This document shows, in pieces, positions 34,978 through 46,545 of a stretch of 64,000 nucleotides of DNA. The notes under the pieces were generated by a model. The model saw nothing but the letters and a program-made list of their open reading frames with translations. It searched no databases and was not told the DNA's origin. Both the position numbers and the translations under genes were made by a program. Each line of letters starts with the position of its first letter. Positions within the stretch are counted from its first letter, which is position 1. Source of the DNA: Dicyema japonicum (Eukaryota > Dicyemida > Rhombozoa > Dicyemidae); NCBI GenBank assembly GCA_011109175.1, contig RDEW01000023.1, positions 159,225 through 223,224 of the forward strand. The letters run 5' to 3'.

Positions 34978-37900
34978 ATGTCCGTTTCTAATCATACCGA
35001 GAAATCGAATCCTATGGGCCTTCCTGCAAAATTAAATAAAGAAGATAGTTTAGTAGAAGCAGGACCGTCGTCTGTGGGGCTGGATAATGTCACAAGAACT
35101 AATATCAACATCGCTGGGAATATTGGTGCCAAAACCAACTTGCATTCATTATCTGCCATTATTGAAGAGGTCGACTGTGTCTCTGAAGCTGAGTGGGTAT
35201 CTCAGATTTTTCTTGCCACGAAACAAAGATTTGGAAGGATACCTAGAGGTGGCTGGAACCTCGTACTCAAAAAGTTCAATGAAAAGTACTCCAAGAATTC
35301 CAGTCTATGTCAACTAAAAAAGATGCTGAAACCTGAAAATCGGAATAACAATGTAAAAGGAGGCGAATGTTTCAAAGTGCAAAATAATACTAATGTGGAA
35401 ATTTCCACCTTCAGAAATTGCCTTGAGGAACTAAAAGTACAAATTGAGAAAATTAAGTCAATTCCGAGGGATACTCGAAAACCAACACCCAAAATTCAGA
35501 GAAAGTATGTCAGAGTTAATGTTTTGTCGGGACTAAATTCTGCAATATATTATATTACGAAAGATAATCCGCCTCAAGATATCAATCAAATTACTGATAT
35601 TCTATATGCTGCACAGTGTGCTTATATGACTTTAACTGCGAAGGTTAAACCGCAAAGTACGTGGTTGGAGAACACTGAAAAGAAAATCTCAAAGCTGATG
35701 GCAGAACTAGAACTTGTCAATCGCTTTTCCAGACAAGCTCTCCCTGTGTATGAAAAACAAAAGGTTATGGATGTTCTTTGTGCCTATGGATACAAAAGGG
35801 CCAAAAAGGGGAGGTTGCCAGGATTGAGGCTCTACTATGTGACCTTGTCAGAATTAAGAAAAAGCAAATAGCTGTACATCATTCGAGGAAGGACTTTCGC
35901 AAGGACAACTGTTGTTTTGAATTAAATCGAAGAAGATTTTATCGGAACCTATCAGCAAGCAATGAAGTAACGTTATATGGTTTCGATGATGAGGATTGTA
36001 TGTCGTTTTGGGAAAAAGTGTGGTCTAAAAGAAAAGAGATGAACGTGCCATATGACAGTGTGGGTAAAGTAAATACTGGTATTGAAGGCATGTTGCCAGA
36101 GTTCACAAATGAGTTTATCCTGGATGTTATTAAATGGCTCCCTGATTGGAAGGCGTGTGGATGCGATGGCTCATATAACTTCTTTATTAAGAAAATGGAA
36201 TCTTTACATGGCTTTTTATGTACTGAGATTAACCGAATTATTAATGGGGAATATATGCCTGAAAGTTGGTTTTATACTGGAATAACCTATTTAATTCCTA
36301 AAAAGGATGATTGTGAGACTCCTAATGACTTACGTCCTATCACGTGTATGCCAACTTTATATAAACTTATACCAAATGTGTTAATTCCAAACTCTCAGAT
36401 TTTGTGGATTCGTTTGGGCTATTATCTGACAATCAGCTGGGAACGAGGAAACATTGTCAGGGCGCTAAGGAACAGGCCCTTATTAATCAATGCTTAAATA
36501 AGGAGTATGGAAACGCCCTTTATTCTGCTTGGGTGGATGTGAAGAAGGCCTTTGATTCTGTTGACCATGAATTTTTATTTCATGTATTGGACTGCTCAGG
36601 AATACCCCGTTGGATTGTAAACTTTGTAAAGACCATAGTCAAGAAGTGGACTGTAAATCTCCACTTAGATGGAAGAAGAATTGGTTCTGTAAAACTGGGA
36701 CGGGGAATTTTGCAAGGAGATTCATTATCCCCTCAACTATTTGTTATGGTAATGGAACCCTTGAGCAGGACCCTTAACTTTATGTTCCCAAGACTCCAAA
36801 TTAATCAGGAGGATCCTAATACACTGACTTATTCTACAAATCATTTGTTATTCATTGATGACCTAAAGATATTTGGGCTAAAAGAAGATACTGTTATTAA
36901 AATGATGGAAGTTGTTCGCGATTTCTTTCATGTTGCCGGCTTGGAGATGAATTCGGAAAAGTCACTGTCTAATGTTAAATCGTTATCATGTTGTGAGAAT
37001 CTGGAAGGAGTCAGTGGATATCGATATTTGGGTGTTTTTGAAGATGAGGGAAGTAATGTTCTTAAAAGCAAAGTTATGGAGTCCATACTTGAAAATGTTA
37101 AAAGAGAATAACCATGCTTTCAAAAACAAAGTTAAATTCTGTGAACTTATTTCGCGCAATAAATGAATACGCAATGTCCCTAACTATTATATAGGATTAA
37201 TTAATATTGAACCATACGAATTTGATGATATTGACCAACAAATACGGCAACTGCTTACGTCACTCAAGTTGCACCTCAAACCTGCAAATAAAGAGAGGCT
37301 GTATTTGGACAGGAAGACTTTTGGAAGAGGACTTTCCTCGATTTCATTAAAGAGCGAATTAATACTTTTCCAGTTTTTTAAAAGTTTGGAAAAACAATCG
37401 ACTGTGTGTTTGCGAAGGTCGGGGATTCTGCGAGTAATAAAAACAAAAAAATGGCACTTGGCTACAATCGCAGGATTTCTTGCCTCTAAATATGCAATTG
37501 CCGACAGGGAAAGCATGGATATTAAGTCCCTCAAGGACACTCAGAAAAAATATTTACTAAATAAAATTTATTGCAGAACACTACACTCAATTATGTTCAA
37601 ATGTATTGATGAAACAAATGTCGACCTATATACTTCCTCAGAATGGTTATCCAAAGGAAATAACGGCCCACGGAGCGAAGCATTGTACTGTCTTTTGCAA
37701 GATAGGAATTTGTTTTTTGCACACACGGGGTCATTATGCAACCATTGTAAAAAAAGCAAGAAAACTGTTGATCATTTGGCCACTCAGTGTGGAAAAATGC
37801 TAAATAGTGATTATCTCCGAAGACATAATGAAGTGGTAAAGTGCATCCATCTTCATCTTTGTCGAATTTATGGAATCAAAAGAAGCAGGAAATTGAAAGG

Positions 37901-38512
37901 ACATTCGGTTCAGTCAATATTGACGAATCAAAATGTCGAAATTAGAGTTGACTCGTCGATTTTGACAGAAACAAAAGTCCAATACAATAAACCTGATATT
38001 TTCGTGTATGACAAAATAAAGAAGGAAGTAACGTTAATTGAAGTGGGGATTACCTCACAAGACCGACTAAAGCAAGTTGAAGTTGAGAAACTTCACAAAT
38101 ATGACTTGCTAGCAAATGAACTTTCGCTGCTCTATGAATGCCAAGTGAAGATTATTCCTGTGGTTTTGACATGGGATGGAGTTGTTCAAGATGCTTCAAG
38201 AATCATATGGATAAATTATCTATTGAAGAATCAACGAGGACTTACATCCAATCGGTTGTACTGAAGAGAACGCTCGAAAGTATGCTCATTGAACATAAGC
38301 ATGGGATGAAGGTATACGATGAAGAGTACGCCTCTGCTACCTCCCAACTTGTGGAACTGGCATGCCGTGAAGACAGCCCACTGGACTCAAACGGAGATAT
38401 TTTGACTGAATCTGATGTGGAGATGCGGAGTAACAGGGAGGTTATGGCACACTCTTCTTCTAAGAGAAGAAGAGGGATTACCAACAATCTGGATCAAAAT
38501 ACGCTTAATTAA
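34978..38512 (+). mobile_element. R4/Dong-like LINE, nearly complete, four or more frameshifts
   Basis: The first frame (34978-35871, 297 residues) opens MSVSNHTEKSNPM and carries the N-terminal domain. The RT follows: WKACGCDGSYNFFIKKM, TYLIPKKDDCETPNDLRPIT, domain A AWVDVKKAFDSVDHEF near 36530, RGILQGDSLSPQLFVM near 36705, catalytic LLFIDDLKIFG near 36850 and MNSEKS. After a damaged stretch (37100-37270) comes EPYEFDDIDQQIRQLL, then a CNHC...H....C zinc motif near 37740-37795. The restriction-like endonuclease follows (NKPDIFVYDK...LIEVG...KLHKYDLLANEL) near 37985-38130. FIDD in place of YADD with a KPD-type endonuclease is typical of the R4/Dong clade. Frame changes are near 35860, 36440, 37110-37270 and 38200. 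Confidence 0.9.
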
Positions 38513-38564
38513 TTAATTAGTTAATTTATTCGTTATTATATAATTCGTTTTTCTGGTTCAATGT

Positions 38565-39170
38565 TATTTTATTATTCAGCAATTTTAGCAAAGGTAGTTG
38601 AACGTTCCACTACATCTGTAAGTATATTTCTGCCAATCGGAGTCTCACGAGGGTGTCATCAGTAACTTATTTTGTTCAATATCTTTCTGAACGAGATGCC
38701 CTCTTTAAATATGCACTTGTCTCGTATACGCTGACGATATGATCATCACAGCAAGAGACAAGTGTGATCACACAGGGCTGTAGCTCTAATAGATCACCTT
38801 AGTAGTTGGCTTGAGGAAATTATTTTTACTTCAAATAGAAGACTAACTTATTCTGGATCGCTCTTAACCTTAAATGAATATTTAATCCCTCCCAGTAACA
38901 CTGTCAAGTTATTGGATAACAAGTAAGACTCCCTCATGACTTTCGGTACACTCTTTAAAACGTCTTCTCGTAGCTTTTTACGCTGGTGGAATACTCAAGG
39001 AGAGTTTTCGAACTAATGGAACCTTATTACTTGGTTTAACAATCGTTGACTTTAAGTATTTAATCGACGAATAAGTATTTAATCGTTTAGAAGTGGCATT
39101 CAATGCATCCTCTAGAAATTATTGGATGACTGTCAATTTTTTAATTCACGGCTTACCCTGGTTTAATAAA
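38565..39170 (+). mobile_element. Jockey/CR1-like RT fragment with YADD
   Basis: FLPIGVSRG, LFNIFLNEMPS and, one frame over, YADDMIITARDKCDH near 38728 form RT domains B and C. Degraded thumb sequence follows. Its start is homologous to 23221-23530. Confidence 0.75.
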
Positions 39171-39212
39171 GAGGACTGTTAATTGTTCAATCACTGAACA
39201 GCGCTAATTCTT

Positions 39213-39662
39213 ATGACTGCTGCGAATACTCCCACAGTTCTGTTGATCGTTCCCCAATTTCCGTTAGTTCACTATGGATGTGACAACTATTTGCATGCTG
39301 GGACCACTGACCAGATCATCAATAGCTCCCCTGCTTACGAAAACTACCGTAGATATGGAACCGGATTCCTCCGCGTCTATGAGAAAAATGGAAACCCGCT
39401 TCGTTTATACTTTTCAAAGGAAAAAGAAAACCGATTGGTTCAAAAATTCCCATCTCCAATCGGATTCTTCTTCAGAGAACTAATGACCCCCACGGTATGT
39501 TATAATATAATTTATTCTTTACACTCTCTTCTCGGCTTCAAGGACAACATGCTAAAGAATAGCCAATCAGGTTTAAATCCCATCCGCGTACTATATTGGA
39601 TTCACAACCTTGAAAACCCTCAGAGACACTGTATATATCATAGTGTACATAAGACCCAATGA
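39213..39662 (+). CDS. Unassigned 149-residue ORF
   Basis: It opens MTAANTPTVLLIVPQFPLVH, then GCDNYLHAGTTDQI. No domain or LINE motif is recognised. It sits between two LINE fragments and may be part of a retroelement ORF1 or a host exon. A GTATGT donor-like string at about 39494 is compatible with a splice site. Confidence 0.25.
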   Translation: MTAANTPTVLLIVPQFPLVHYGCDNYLHAGTTDQIINSSPAYENYRRYGTGFLRVYEKNGNPLRLYFSKEKENRLVQKFPSPIGFFFRELMTPTVCYNIIYSLHSLLGFKDNMLKNSQSGLNPIRVLYWIHNLENPQRHCIYHSVHKTQ

Positions 39663-40139
39663 TGAATTACATAAATTTAGACGATTCGCCAAGATTAATG
39701 CTATAAGCAATGATTTTTTTCTCATCTTCAAACCGTCTCCAGTACCCCTGCGTGATTTAGTTATTGCATGGAAAGTCTACTTAGCTTACTAATGGATGAA
39801 ATCCTTTGTCTTCTTCCTCTAGAGAATGAGCAGTAGACAAAATCAGAGGACGTCGGAAACCAGATTCTGATGAAAGGAAGTCTGATCACGCAGAATTCGA
39901 TCTCTAATTCCATCTAACCAAGCCAAATTCTCTCTATATCTGACTATCTAGAAAATGCGGGAAATCTATGGAGAATGAGACGAACCAAATGAATGAAATT
40001 GCTAAAATTTTGTCAAACAAACAAATAGAAGTTTATTTCATTTTGTTATCACAGAATAAGGAACTTTCGGAGATTTGAAAATTGTCAACATGGGTAGAGC
40101 CACTAAAATATGGACTTAAAAATAAATTCTTTGATTTTT

Positions 40140-41860
40140 GCTTAGAAACAAATCCGCCCGATCGCGGTCGGATTCACCTTCAGGAGACTAGCAGCCAAGA
40201 TTGTTTTCAGATTTTCTACGTCAATCTTCTCAAAATCCTTACTTCCCAGTCAAGTTGGAGTCGGAGTTCGTCTCTGATGTGAGGCAGCCGTTCACTCCGT
40301 CAGTACATTCAGGGACCGCAGCATTCAAGGCTTTAAAAGGCACATTATGGTAAAGCTGGATATCAAGAACGCTTTAAACAGTTTAAGAAAAGACTGCTTT
40401 CTGAAGGCCTGCAAAGAAAGATGTCCATATATATTTGAACTGGTCAATTATTCATACGGAAAGCCTACGTCACTATTGCACGGGAACTTCATGGTTCCAT
40501 CATCCTCAGGTGTTCAACAGAGCAACCCCTTCAGACTACTGCTGTTCTCCCTCAGAATTGAGAGGATTACAAAGAGAGGATTACACTCAACATCTGGTAC
40601 TTCAATAACGCTGTTTTAGGAGTCCCCCGGAAATGGTCTTCCATGAGTTAGAAGTACTCATCCACGCGATGTCCGAGGTGGTCTTGAGTTGATCTTGAGT
40701 TGAATCCAACGAAATGTGAAATAACATACTGTGGTCTTGCTGAAGATGACTTCTCATTAATTGTTCCCAAATTTTACTCCTTGTTTCTTGGTGGGATTTC
40801 GACACCTGAAAACGAATTGATTTTTCTCGGATCCCCGATCATTAGGAGTTCGATGAAGCATGTCTTCTTTAACAAAAACAACTCCTATAAGAATCGTTTG
40901 ATAGATTACAGCTACTTGAGTCACACTCAGCACTATTTCTCATGAAAAGACGTCTTAAAATTCAGAGAATCGTCTATTTACTTATAGAGTCCTGTACTAT
41001 TCCCGACTAGAGCAGCTTGAGCATTTTGATTGGTCTTTCCTCAGTTCTACGGAGCAAATATTTAATGTCAAATTCGACGATGCTACATGGAAGCAAGTTA
41101 CACTACCAGTTAGATTTGGGAGTCTTGGAATCCGTCGTACATTGGACGTCTCACTTCCTGCACATCTGTCTTAACTCACGTCCTGCGAACCTTTGATCAG
41201 GAGGATTCTACACTCCCTACCCGATTTCTCAATTGACTAAGACATAATCCACGCACGAAAAGCCTGGAATGTCACCAACCTCCTCCTGCCTCCTTTACAA
41301 GACTGTCAGCCAAACCTGGACTATTTATTATGTTGGACTCTCACTGGAATCAGCCAATCAGCACCGACGTGCTTGTTTGCTTTCAGCGGCTTCTCCCGAG
41401 AGCGGTGCCTGCTCAACGCCATTCCCAATGGAGTTCTAGAAACGTTCCTGGATGATGGATGTGTCTGTATTGAGATCTCGTTGCGACTGGATTAAAAGTC
41501 TGTTTTCAACAGCCAAGATCGACTGTTTTGGCCTACACCCTCTATCCTGCAGGAAGAGTGTAGGCATATTTCATAGACACATGGCCTTGAACGAAGTCGT
41601 TAGGCGAGCTTTGACGCCGCCGGACACTTCTCCATGCTCGAACCTGTCGGCCTTAGCAGACGGGACGAGAAACCAGATGGGATGACAATCTTACCTTTTG
41701 AAGCCGGGAAACCACTTGCCTGAGACGTTACCTGCAACGACACATTTGCCTCTTGCAAACAGCTCCAGAATGCCTCTGGAGCTGTTCTGCCAATGAGAAG
41801 GCCGAGAAGAGCAGCCTCTATATAACCTTTTACTCTTTTTTCTTTCTTCAAATTAGTCCA
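40140..41860 (+). mobile_element. RLE-type LINE, plus-strand copy with RT core
   Basis: RPIAVGFTFRRLAAKI near 40155, VGVGVR, CEAAVHS, MVKLDIKNALNSLRKDCFLK near 40350 and SSSGVQQSNPFRLLLFSL near 40505 form RT domains 1-4. The catalytic motif near 40600 is degraded to YFNNA. LNPTKCEITYCG, FLGSPIIRSSMKHV, the thumb block and the zinc/endonuclease linker (KIDCFGLHPLSC, HMALNEVVRRALT) follow. The 3' part is shortened. A 391-bp stretch is identical to the copy at 28.9 kb. Confidence 0.85.
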
Positions 41861-42595
41861 GTATAATAGTTATCATAAAAAATTAATATTGATTGAATGA
41901 CAGGTTACTGGTTGATTGACAGGTGATTTGTAACCACTCGTGCGGGACACGACATATATATCCTCCTGCAAAAGTGGAAACATTCACATTCCTCTAAGTA
42001 AAAGCTGTTGTTATTATTTTGAAATCTTGTCAAACAATTACTTTTTCATGCACCGTGAATACACTAAGTACTGAATTTGACACATTTATTTATAATAGTG
42101 AATTTCCATTAATAAATAATTATTCCGAAAACCAAAAGTAAAACCAAACAAATTTACTGATCCTGACGTATTCCAGAAAAACCATCACACAAGAACAGTG
42201 ATCCAGAAGACGTCCACCGAAAAGCTGAGATCAATTCCAGAACTTGTCGGCAGGGAACGAAATTGTCTCTGTGGGATGAATAGTTTATTTTTTTGAATGC
42301 TGACAAACATTTGCCGTCCCTTGAGTTAGTAGGATTTAATGAAAACATTAGATAGAACGAAAAAAATTTAATCAAATAACTATATAACACAACAAGGCGT
42401 TTGCCGCCTTGTCAAGTTATTGAAAAATATTTATCAAGAGAAATTCGTCATGCTAAAATTTTTGACTATAATAAAAAATATTTAATAAAAAATCGTTATA
42501 AAATATCTATTATAGATATTAAGTAATAATTAAATAAAAAAATTATATTGAAATGTTAAATAAAATAAAATTTGACCTAATAAAATTTAGATTAC
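41861..42595. other. AT-rich upstream region of LAMP-like copy B
   Basis: A short palindrome-like GGCGTTTGCCGCC occurs at about 42395-42407. The last 200 bp before the start codon are A/T-rich. No motif is firm enough to call a promoter element. Confidence 0.4.
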
Positions 42596-43915
42596 ATGAA
42601 CAGAACTATTCATTTTGTAATATTTATTCTTTTTAGCAAAATCGTTAAAATAAAAAGTGATTGGAGATATATAGTAATTGACTCATATGCAATTCTGAAA
42701 ACTCCTTCTGAAGTATATATTTGTTAACTTTAGGAATTTAATTTATGTATGTTAAATAGGGATCAACATATAGATGACTGGAAATCTCATGGAGCGCTTA
42801 GGTTATCTCTAGATAATATGAATTTTAAACTTATTCCACACTTTTACGATGAGTTTTATACTATTGACTTAATAACAGAAATTGTTTATGGTATTTTTTT
42901 GTTGTACTTAAGGTGGTAAACATTTTAAAAACATCACAAAGATACCTCAAACTAAATATGGGGATTACTACCGATGTGGTTTTACTCATATTAGATTTCC
43001 GAATCATTTATCTGTTACAATTTATTCAAACAAGTTGCAATATCACGATGATGGTTTTTTGATTTTACTGGAAAAGGTTTTAATTAAAATTTATTTAGCT
43101 AATGACTGTAACCCAAATAATGACCCAAATACGCCGATTTGGTTTTTATTTAACAAAAAGATAATCAGAGGAGTAATAAGTGGAAATATCAAAATATCAT
43201 ATATTGACAATAACAGAATTGTACACGTGAACATTGATTCTTAGATAACAGATGAGCATTTCAGTGATTATGATTATAATATTTTAACATATTATTATAG
43301 TTACTATAAATATGTATTGACTAGTAAACATGCTACAATAACTATTACGGCGTATGAACAATTTGAGAATACATATCAAATTTATAAATTTTCTGTTTGT
43401 GTTGGGCATAGAAATAATAAATGCGTTTTATTGGAAAAGCAATTTAAAAAAATTAAAATGGGAGGATTTTATCACTGTGGATTCATTTCACAAAGCTATA
43501 AAAATGTGACTATCGAACTTTCATCTCTTAAATTACAATTTTTCCGCAATGATCTGATTTTTGAATTTATTGGAGATGGTAAATAAATCCGGCTGATTTT
43601 TAGATGAAGGATGCTTTGAAACACAGTCATCTACTGAAATTAAAGACAAAAAAACCACGATTCAACATCATAATATTGCAGATGGTGAGTAAACCCGACT
43701 GAATTTTAGATAAAATAAGTTTTAAAGATCTAATATCGTCTGAAACTAAATCCGTAAAAAAACTGACGAAACATCAAATAATTGGAATCGTGTGTGGAGT
43801 TGTCGGACTACTGTTGTCATTGGTACTATTTATAATACTTACTGGCGTCATTGGTAATATTTATATCAAAATGAAATCTCGTAAAAAATCATTCATCACC
43901 GAACCATTCCTTTAG
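42596..43915 (+). CDS. LAMP-like type I membrane glycoprotein, copy B (intact frame)
   Basis: The ATG at 42596 gives a leader (MNRTIHFVIFILFSKIV). Removing GT..AG introns at 42713-42733 (21 nt), 42891-42912 (22), 43221-43244 (24), 43579-43603 (25) and 43685-43709 (25) leaves exactly 401 codons including TAG at 43913-43915. Luminal domain 1 has YGDYYRCGFTHIRFPNHLSV and a KLQY strand. Domain 2 has GGFYHCGFISQ, VTIELSSLKLQFFRND and a closing GCFE. The helix is IIGIVCGVVGLLLSLVLFII, followed by a basic tail (KMKSRKKSF). A sixth intron-like segment, 43077-43098, aligns with a real intron of copy A. Here a 4-nt deletion next to it means the frame holds only if those 22 nt are retained. The LAMP assignment rests on domain order, paired cysteine blocks and the helix, and is inference. 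Expected location is lysosomal or surface membrane. Confidence 0.7.
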
Positions 43916-43959
43916 TAAAGCTAATTATGATTCTTTATTGGTTAAATTGGGTTAATAGT

Positions 43960-44340
43960 TTATTTTGGGTTAATAGTTAATAAAATATTTTAAATAAAAC
44001 GAATACTAATCTAGGCGCTTGAATAGCAAAGCAATATACTGTTAATAGCCATCGAGATATACTCCCGAGCTTTGTGACAGTTTGTGAGAAAATCATTGGT
44101 TTGGGATGTAACTTGTGTGGATACCTTCTTCACTTTGCTCATTCTGAGATCTGCTCATAAACCAAGATCTGAAGCCAATGCCTATGTAGTGGTAGCAGCG
44201 AATAGCATAAATCCCTTCATTTAAAGACGTCTTACATAATAACGCTGCTCTTCTACGTTTGTCTTCAGTAATTTTCGCTTTGTATCGGGCATAAAAATGA
44301 ACTTAAGAATTTAAGTAATACTCAGCTATTTATATTCTTC
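43960..44340 (-). CDS. Weak candidate short exon pair
   Basis: On the minus strand a 21-nt GTAAGA...AAG segment at about 44214-44234 separates two open stretches. One begins MPDTKRKLLKTNVEEQRYY at about 44291, or in another frame reads YKAKITEDKRRRAALL. The next contains RCYHYIGIGFRSWFMS. The two frames do not agree cleanly, so only the presence of a plausible splice pair is supported. No family is recognised. Confidence 0.2.
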
Positions 44341-44579
44341 GTGTTCACGAGGACTAAAACTGACTCGCCTGCGAAAAAAATTCCATATCTTCAACCGTGG
44401 GATGTAAGAGTTAATTCTGCATTCAAATCATATTTGAGAAATGAATGAGATAAGTGGATTTCTTAAGGTGTCAAAAAAATTTACACAAAAGGTTATCGAA
44501 AACGGCCAAGCAAGGTTGTGTTTTAAAATGACATGTATTTTAATAAATAAAATAACAAAATGCAAATAATTTAGAGTTT

Positions 44580-45606
44580 CGAGTGGTACGGAATTGCACC
44601 AAGAGGCAAATAACCGCCTCCCTTTTATCACAGGCTATCAAATTGTCGAGAACAGGACATGAGGATAACTTCGAGAAGAACTCCAGACATGATCCGGTTC
44701 ATAAGTTAAGTAATTGAATTCGTAAGACGAAGTCCCTGGTCTCTTACGGACAAAGAGGTTAGATCTTTCAGGTAGCCAGGTATCATTCCGTCGACCCCGC
44801 CACTGCCACTAAAAGCAAAATTCCAAATTGCGAGGACAACTTCATCGTTTGATGCAATCAGAGGACTCACTCCGTATGGGGGAGCAACTTGGCATAAGTT
44901 TTGGGGTGGCAGTGGATGCTTGTTCAGTAAAATATTGTAGGCGTCTGGAGTCGGTTTTCGTGGTCCACTCAGGAAAGTGCCATGATGGCTGCGCGAGTGT
45001 CACCTTCGATTAACTTCGACCGGACAGTTCTCTTAAGACGGAGCCCTTCGACTTCCTCGTTATGACCACGTGTATCCCTCGTACTGTTAAAAGCCATGGG
45101 ACAACTGGGGATGTGGATACCTCCCAAAAAAAACGAATGTTGGTCCTTATAATGGTAGCGAGAGACTCCTTTCTGTGATCCTTTCGATCAAGTCCCTTTG
45201 CGGAAAGCGCAAAACTGAATAAGCGCATCCAATCATGTACTGCGTTAGTCCGGAGGGCATCTTCAATCGTTTTGGAAAAGGCCTCCGCAGAAACAGGTCG
45301 TATGGCTTTGGGAATCCTCACAGGGATGGTTCGTGAAGAACGTAATTCAGAGATGAGACGTATGAATGTTTCTGGGTCCGTGGTTGATGGGTAATTAACG
45401 GGAGAGTTAACGTTGACACGGACACGGGGAACCTCCCTGCATAAGCTGAAGCATGACTGGCAGTGCCATACTCCAAGCACGCTTGCTGCTGCTCCAGTAA
45501 GTTCTCCCCTAGTAGGTCTATTCCCCAGTATGTTCTTCCACAGTAGTCCCAAGCTGTTTTGTAGGGACCAGTTGATGTGGTTAACATAGTCTAGCATAGA
45601 ACACAA
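44580..45606 (-). mobile_element. RLE-type LINE 5' half (pre-RT domain and RT start)
   Basis: The 198-residue frame (45606-45010) has a CQSCFSLC motif, RTIPVRIPKAIRPVSAEAFS and DWMRLFSFALSAKG. This is the conserved pre-RT domain of this LINE family; the same block at 32319-32621 reads KIPVKISKGVRIAAA. Downstream on the minus strand, ASNDEVVLAIWNF and GGVDGMIPGYLKDLTSL (about 44850-44750) are the RT start. The element is truncated beyond that. Confidence 0.75.
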
Positions 45607-45823
45607 TTCGATGTAGGGAACAATTGGTGTCCAACTTGGAAAATATCTAGAGAGTTTGACCCTGTGTCTACTGCGACTTTCAATAGGTTCCTTCGTAATT
45701 GTGAGTCCTTTCGACTTATGATATGTTTCTCCACCCTATAATAGGTTTCCCCACTTTGTAATTGGTTCCTGCGTTTGCAATATTGTTATTCGTCTTGAGG
45801 AGATTCCCTCGGAGTGAATAGGT

Positions 45824-46069
45824 TCATTCATCTTGTAATATGGCCCTTGTAATGTGTATCATCGATTCGTCTTGTAATATGATTCTTTTAATGTGTATCT
45901 TCGGATCGTCTTGAAATCTGGCCCTTGTAGTGTGCATCTTCGGATCGTCTTTTATTATGACCCTTGTAATTTGTATCTTTGCCTTGAAACTCTTTCGAGT
46001 TGAAAACGTGAAAGTAGGACCAATGGCACCAATGGCGAATGCCACCACATTCACCGATACCACCACCAC
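45824..46069 (-). CDS. ORF with a 13-residue tandem repeat (coding minisatellite)
   Basis: A 39-bp unit repeats almost four times from 45831 to about 45984. On the minus strand it gives 13-residue repeats such as DDPKMHTTRARFQ, DDPKIHIKRIILQ and DESMIHITRAILQ. Because 39 is a multiple of 3, the frame stays open. A hydrophobic start (VVVSVNVVAFAIGA) precedes the repeats. Upstream, 45660-45830 holds more diverged related units. Whether it is expressed is unknown; the ORF may simply follow from the repeat. Confidence 0.4.
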   Translation of the reverse strand: MVVVSVNVVAFAIGAIGPTFTFSTRKSFKAKIQITRVIIKDDPKMHTTRARFQDDPKIHIKRIILQDESMIHITRAILQDE

Positions 46070-46179
46070 CCTATTTTGAGTTCATAGATAATCTACTTCT
46101 TTTTACACGTGCCATTGAGGAACCTTACGTCCATGGGGAGATTTTGGAGAATGAGCTCAGGCATAGCACTACCCCACTA

Positions 46180-46540
46180 TGGATTTTCCTAAAACCTGCG
46201 CAGCAGATTATTTACTAATTTCAATATATAGCTGTACTGGAACTATTTTGAAAGGTTCCAAATGGGGCGGAAATCCCGCGGCCTTGAAGGCTCGAAAAAT
46301 GATGTCATTGAGAGCTGCGTGACACGGGACTCGACCAGCACTTCGTCAGCAAAAGAGTGGATGTAAGTCTTTCGTATCAACGTCCCCGCATCAACGACAT
46401 TTGTGTCTCTGGCATATGTCCAGTCCTAAGGGCAGTGCCACCTCGATCCTCAGGATATTTTCGTCAAAAAGGGTACTCAGATGTGGCCACGGTAGGTCCT
46501 CGAGGCAGACTCCATTTCCGCGATGTGCGGCCGACTTAAT
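46180..46540 (-). mobile_element. RLE-type LINE zinc-motif fragment
   Basis: LGLDICQRHKCRCGDVDTKD, HPLFC and HAALNDIIFRAFKAAGFPP followed by HLEPF match the CCHC segment just before the restriction-like endonuclease. A stop interrupts it. The endonuclease itself is missing. Confidence 0.7.
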
Positions 46541-46545
46541 GCTTG

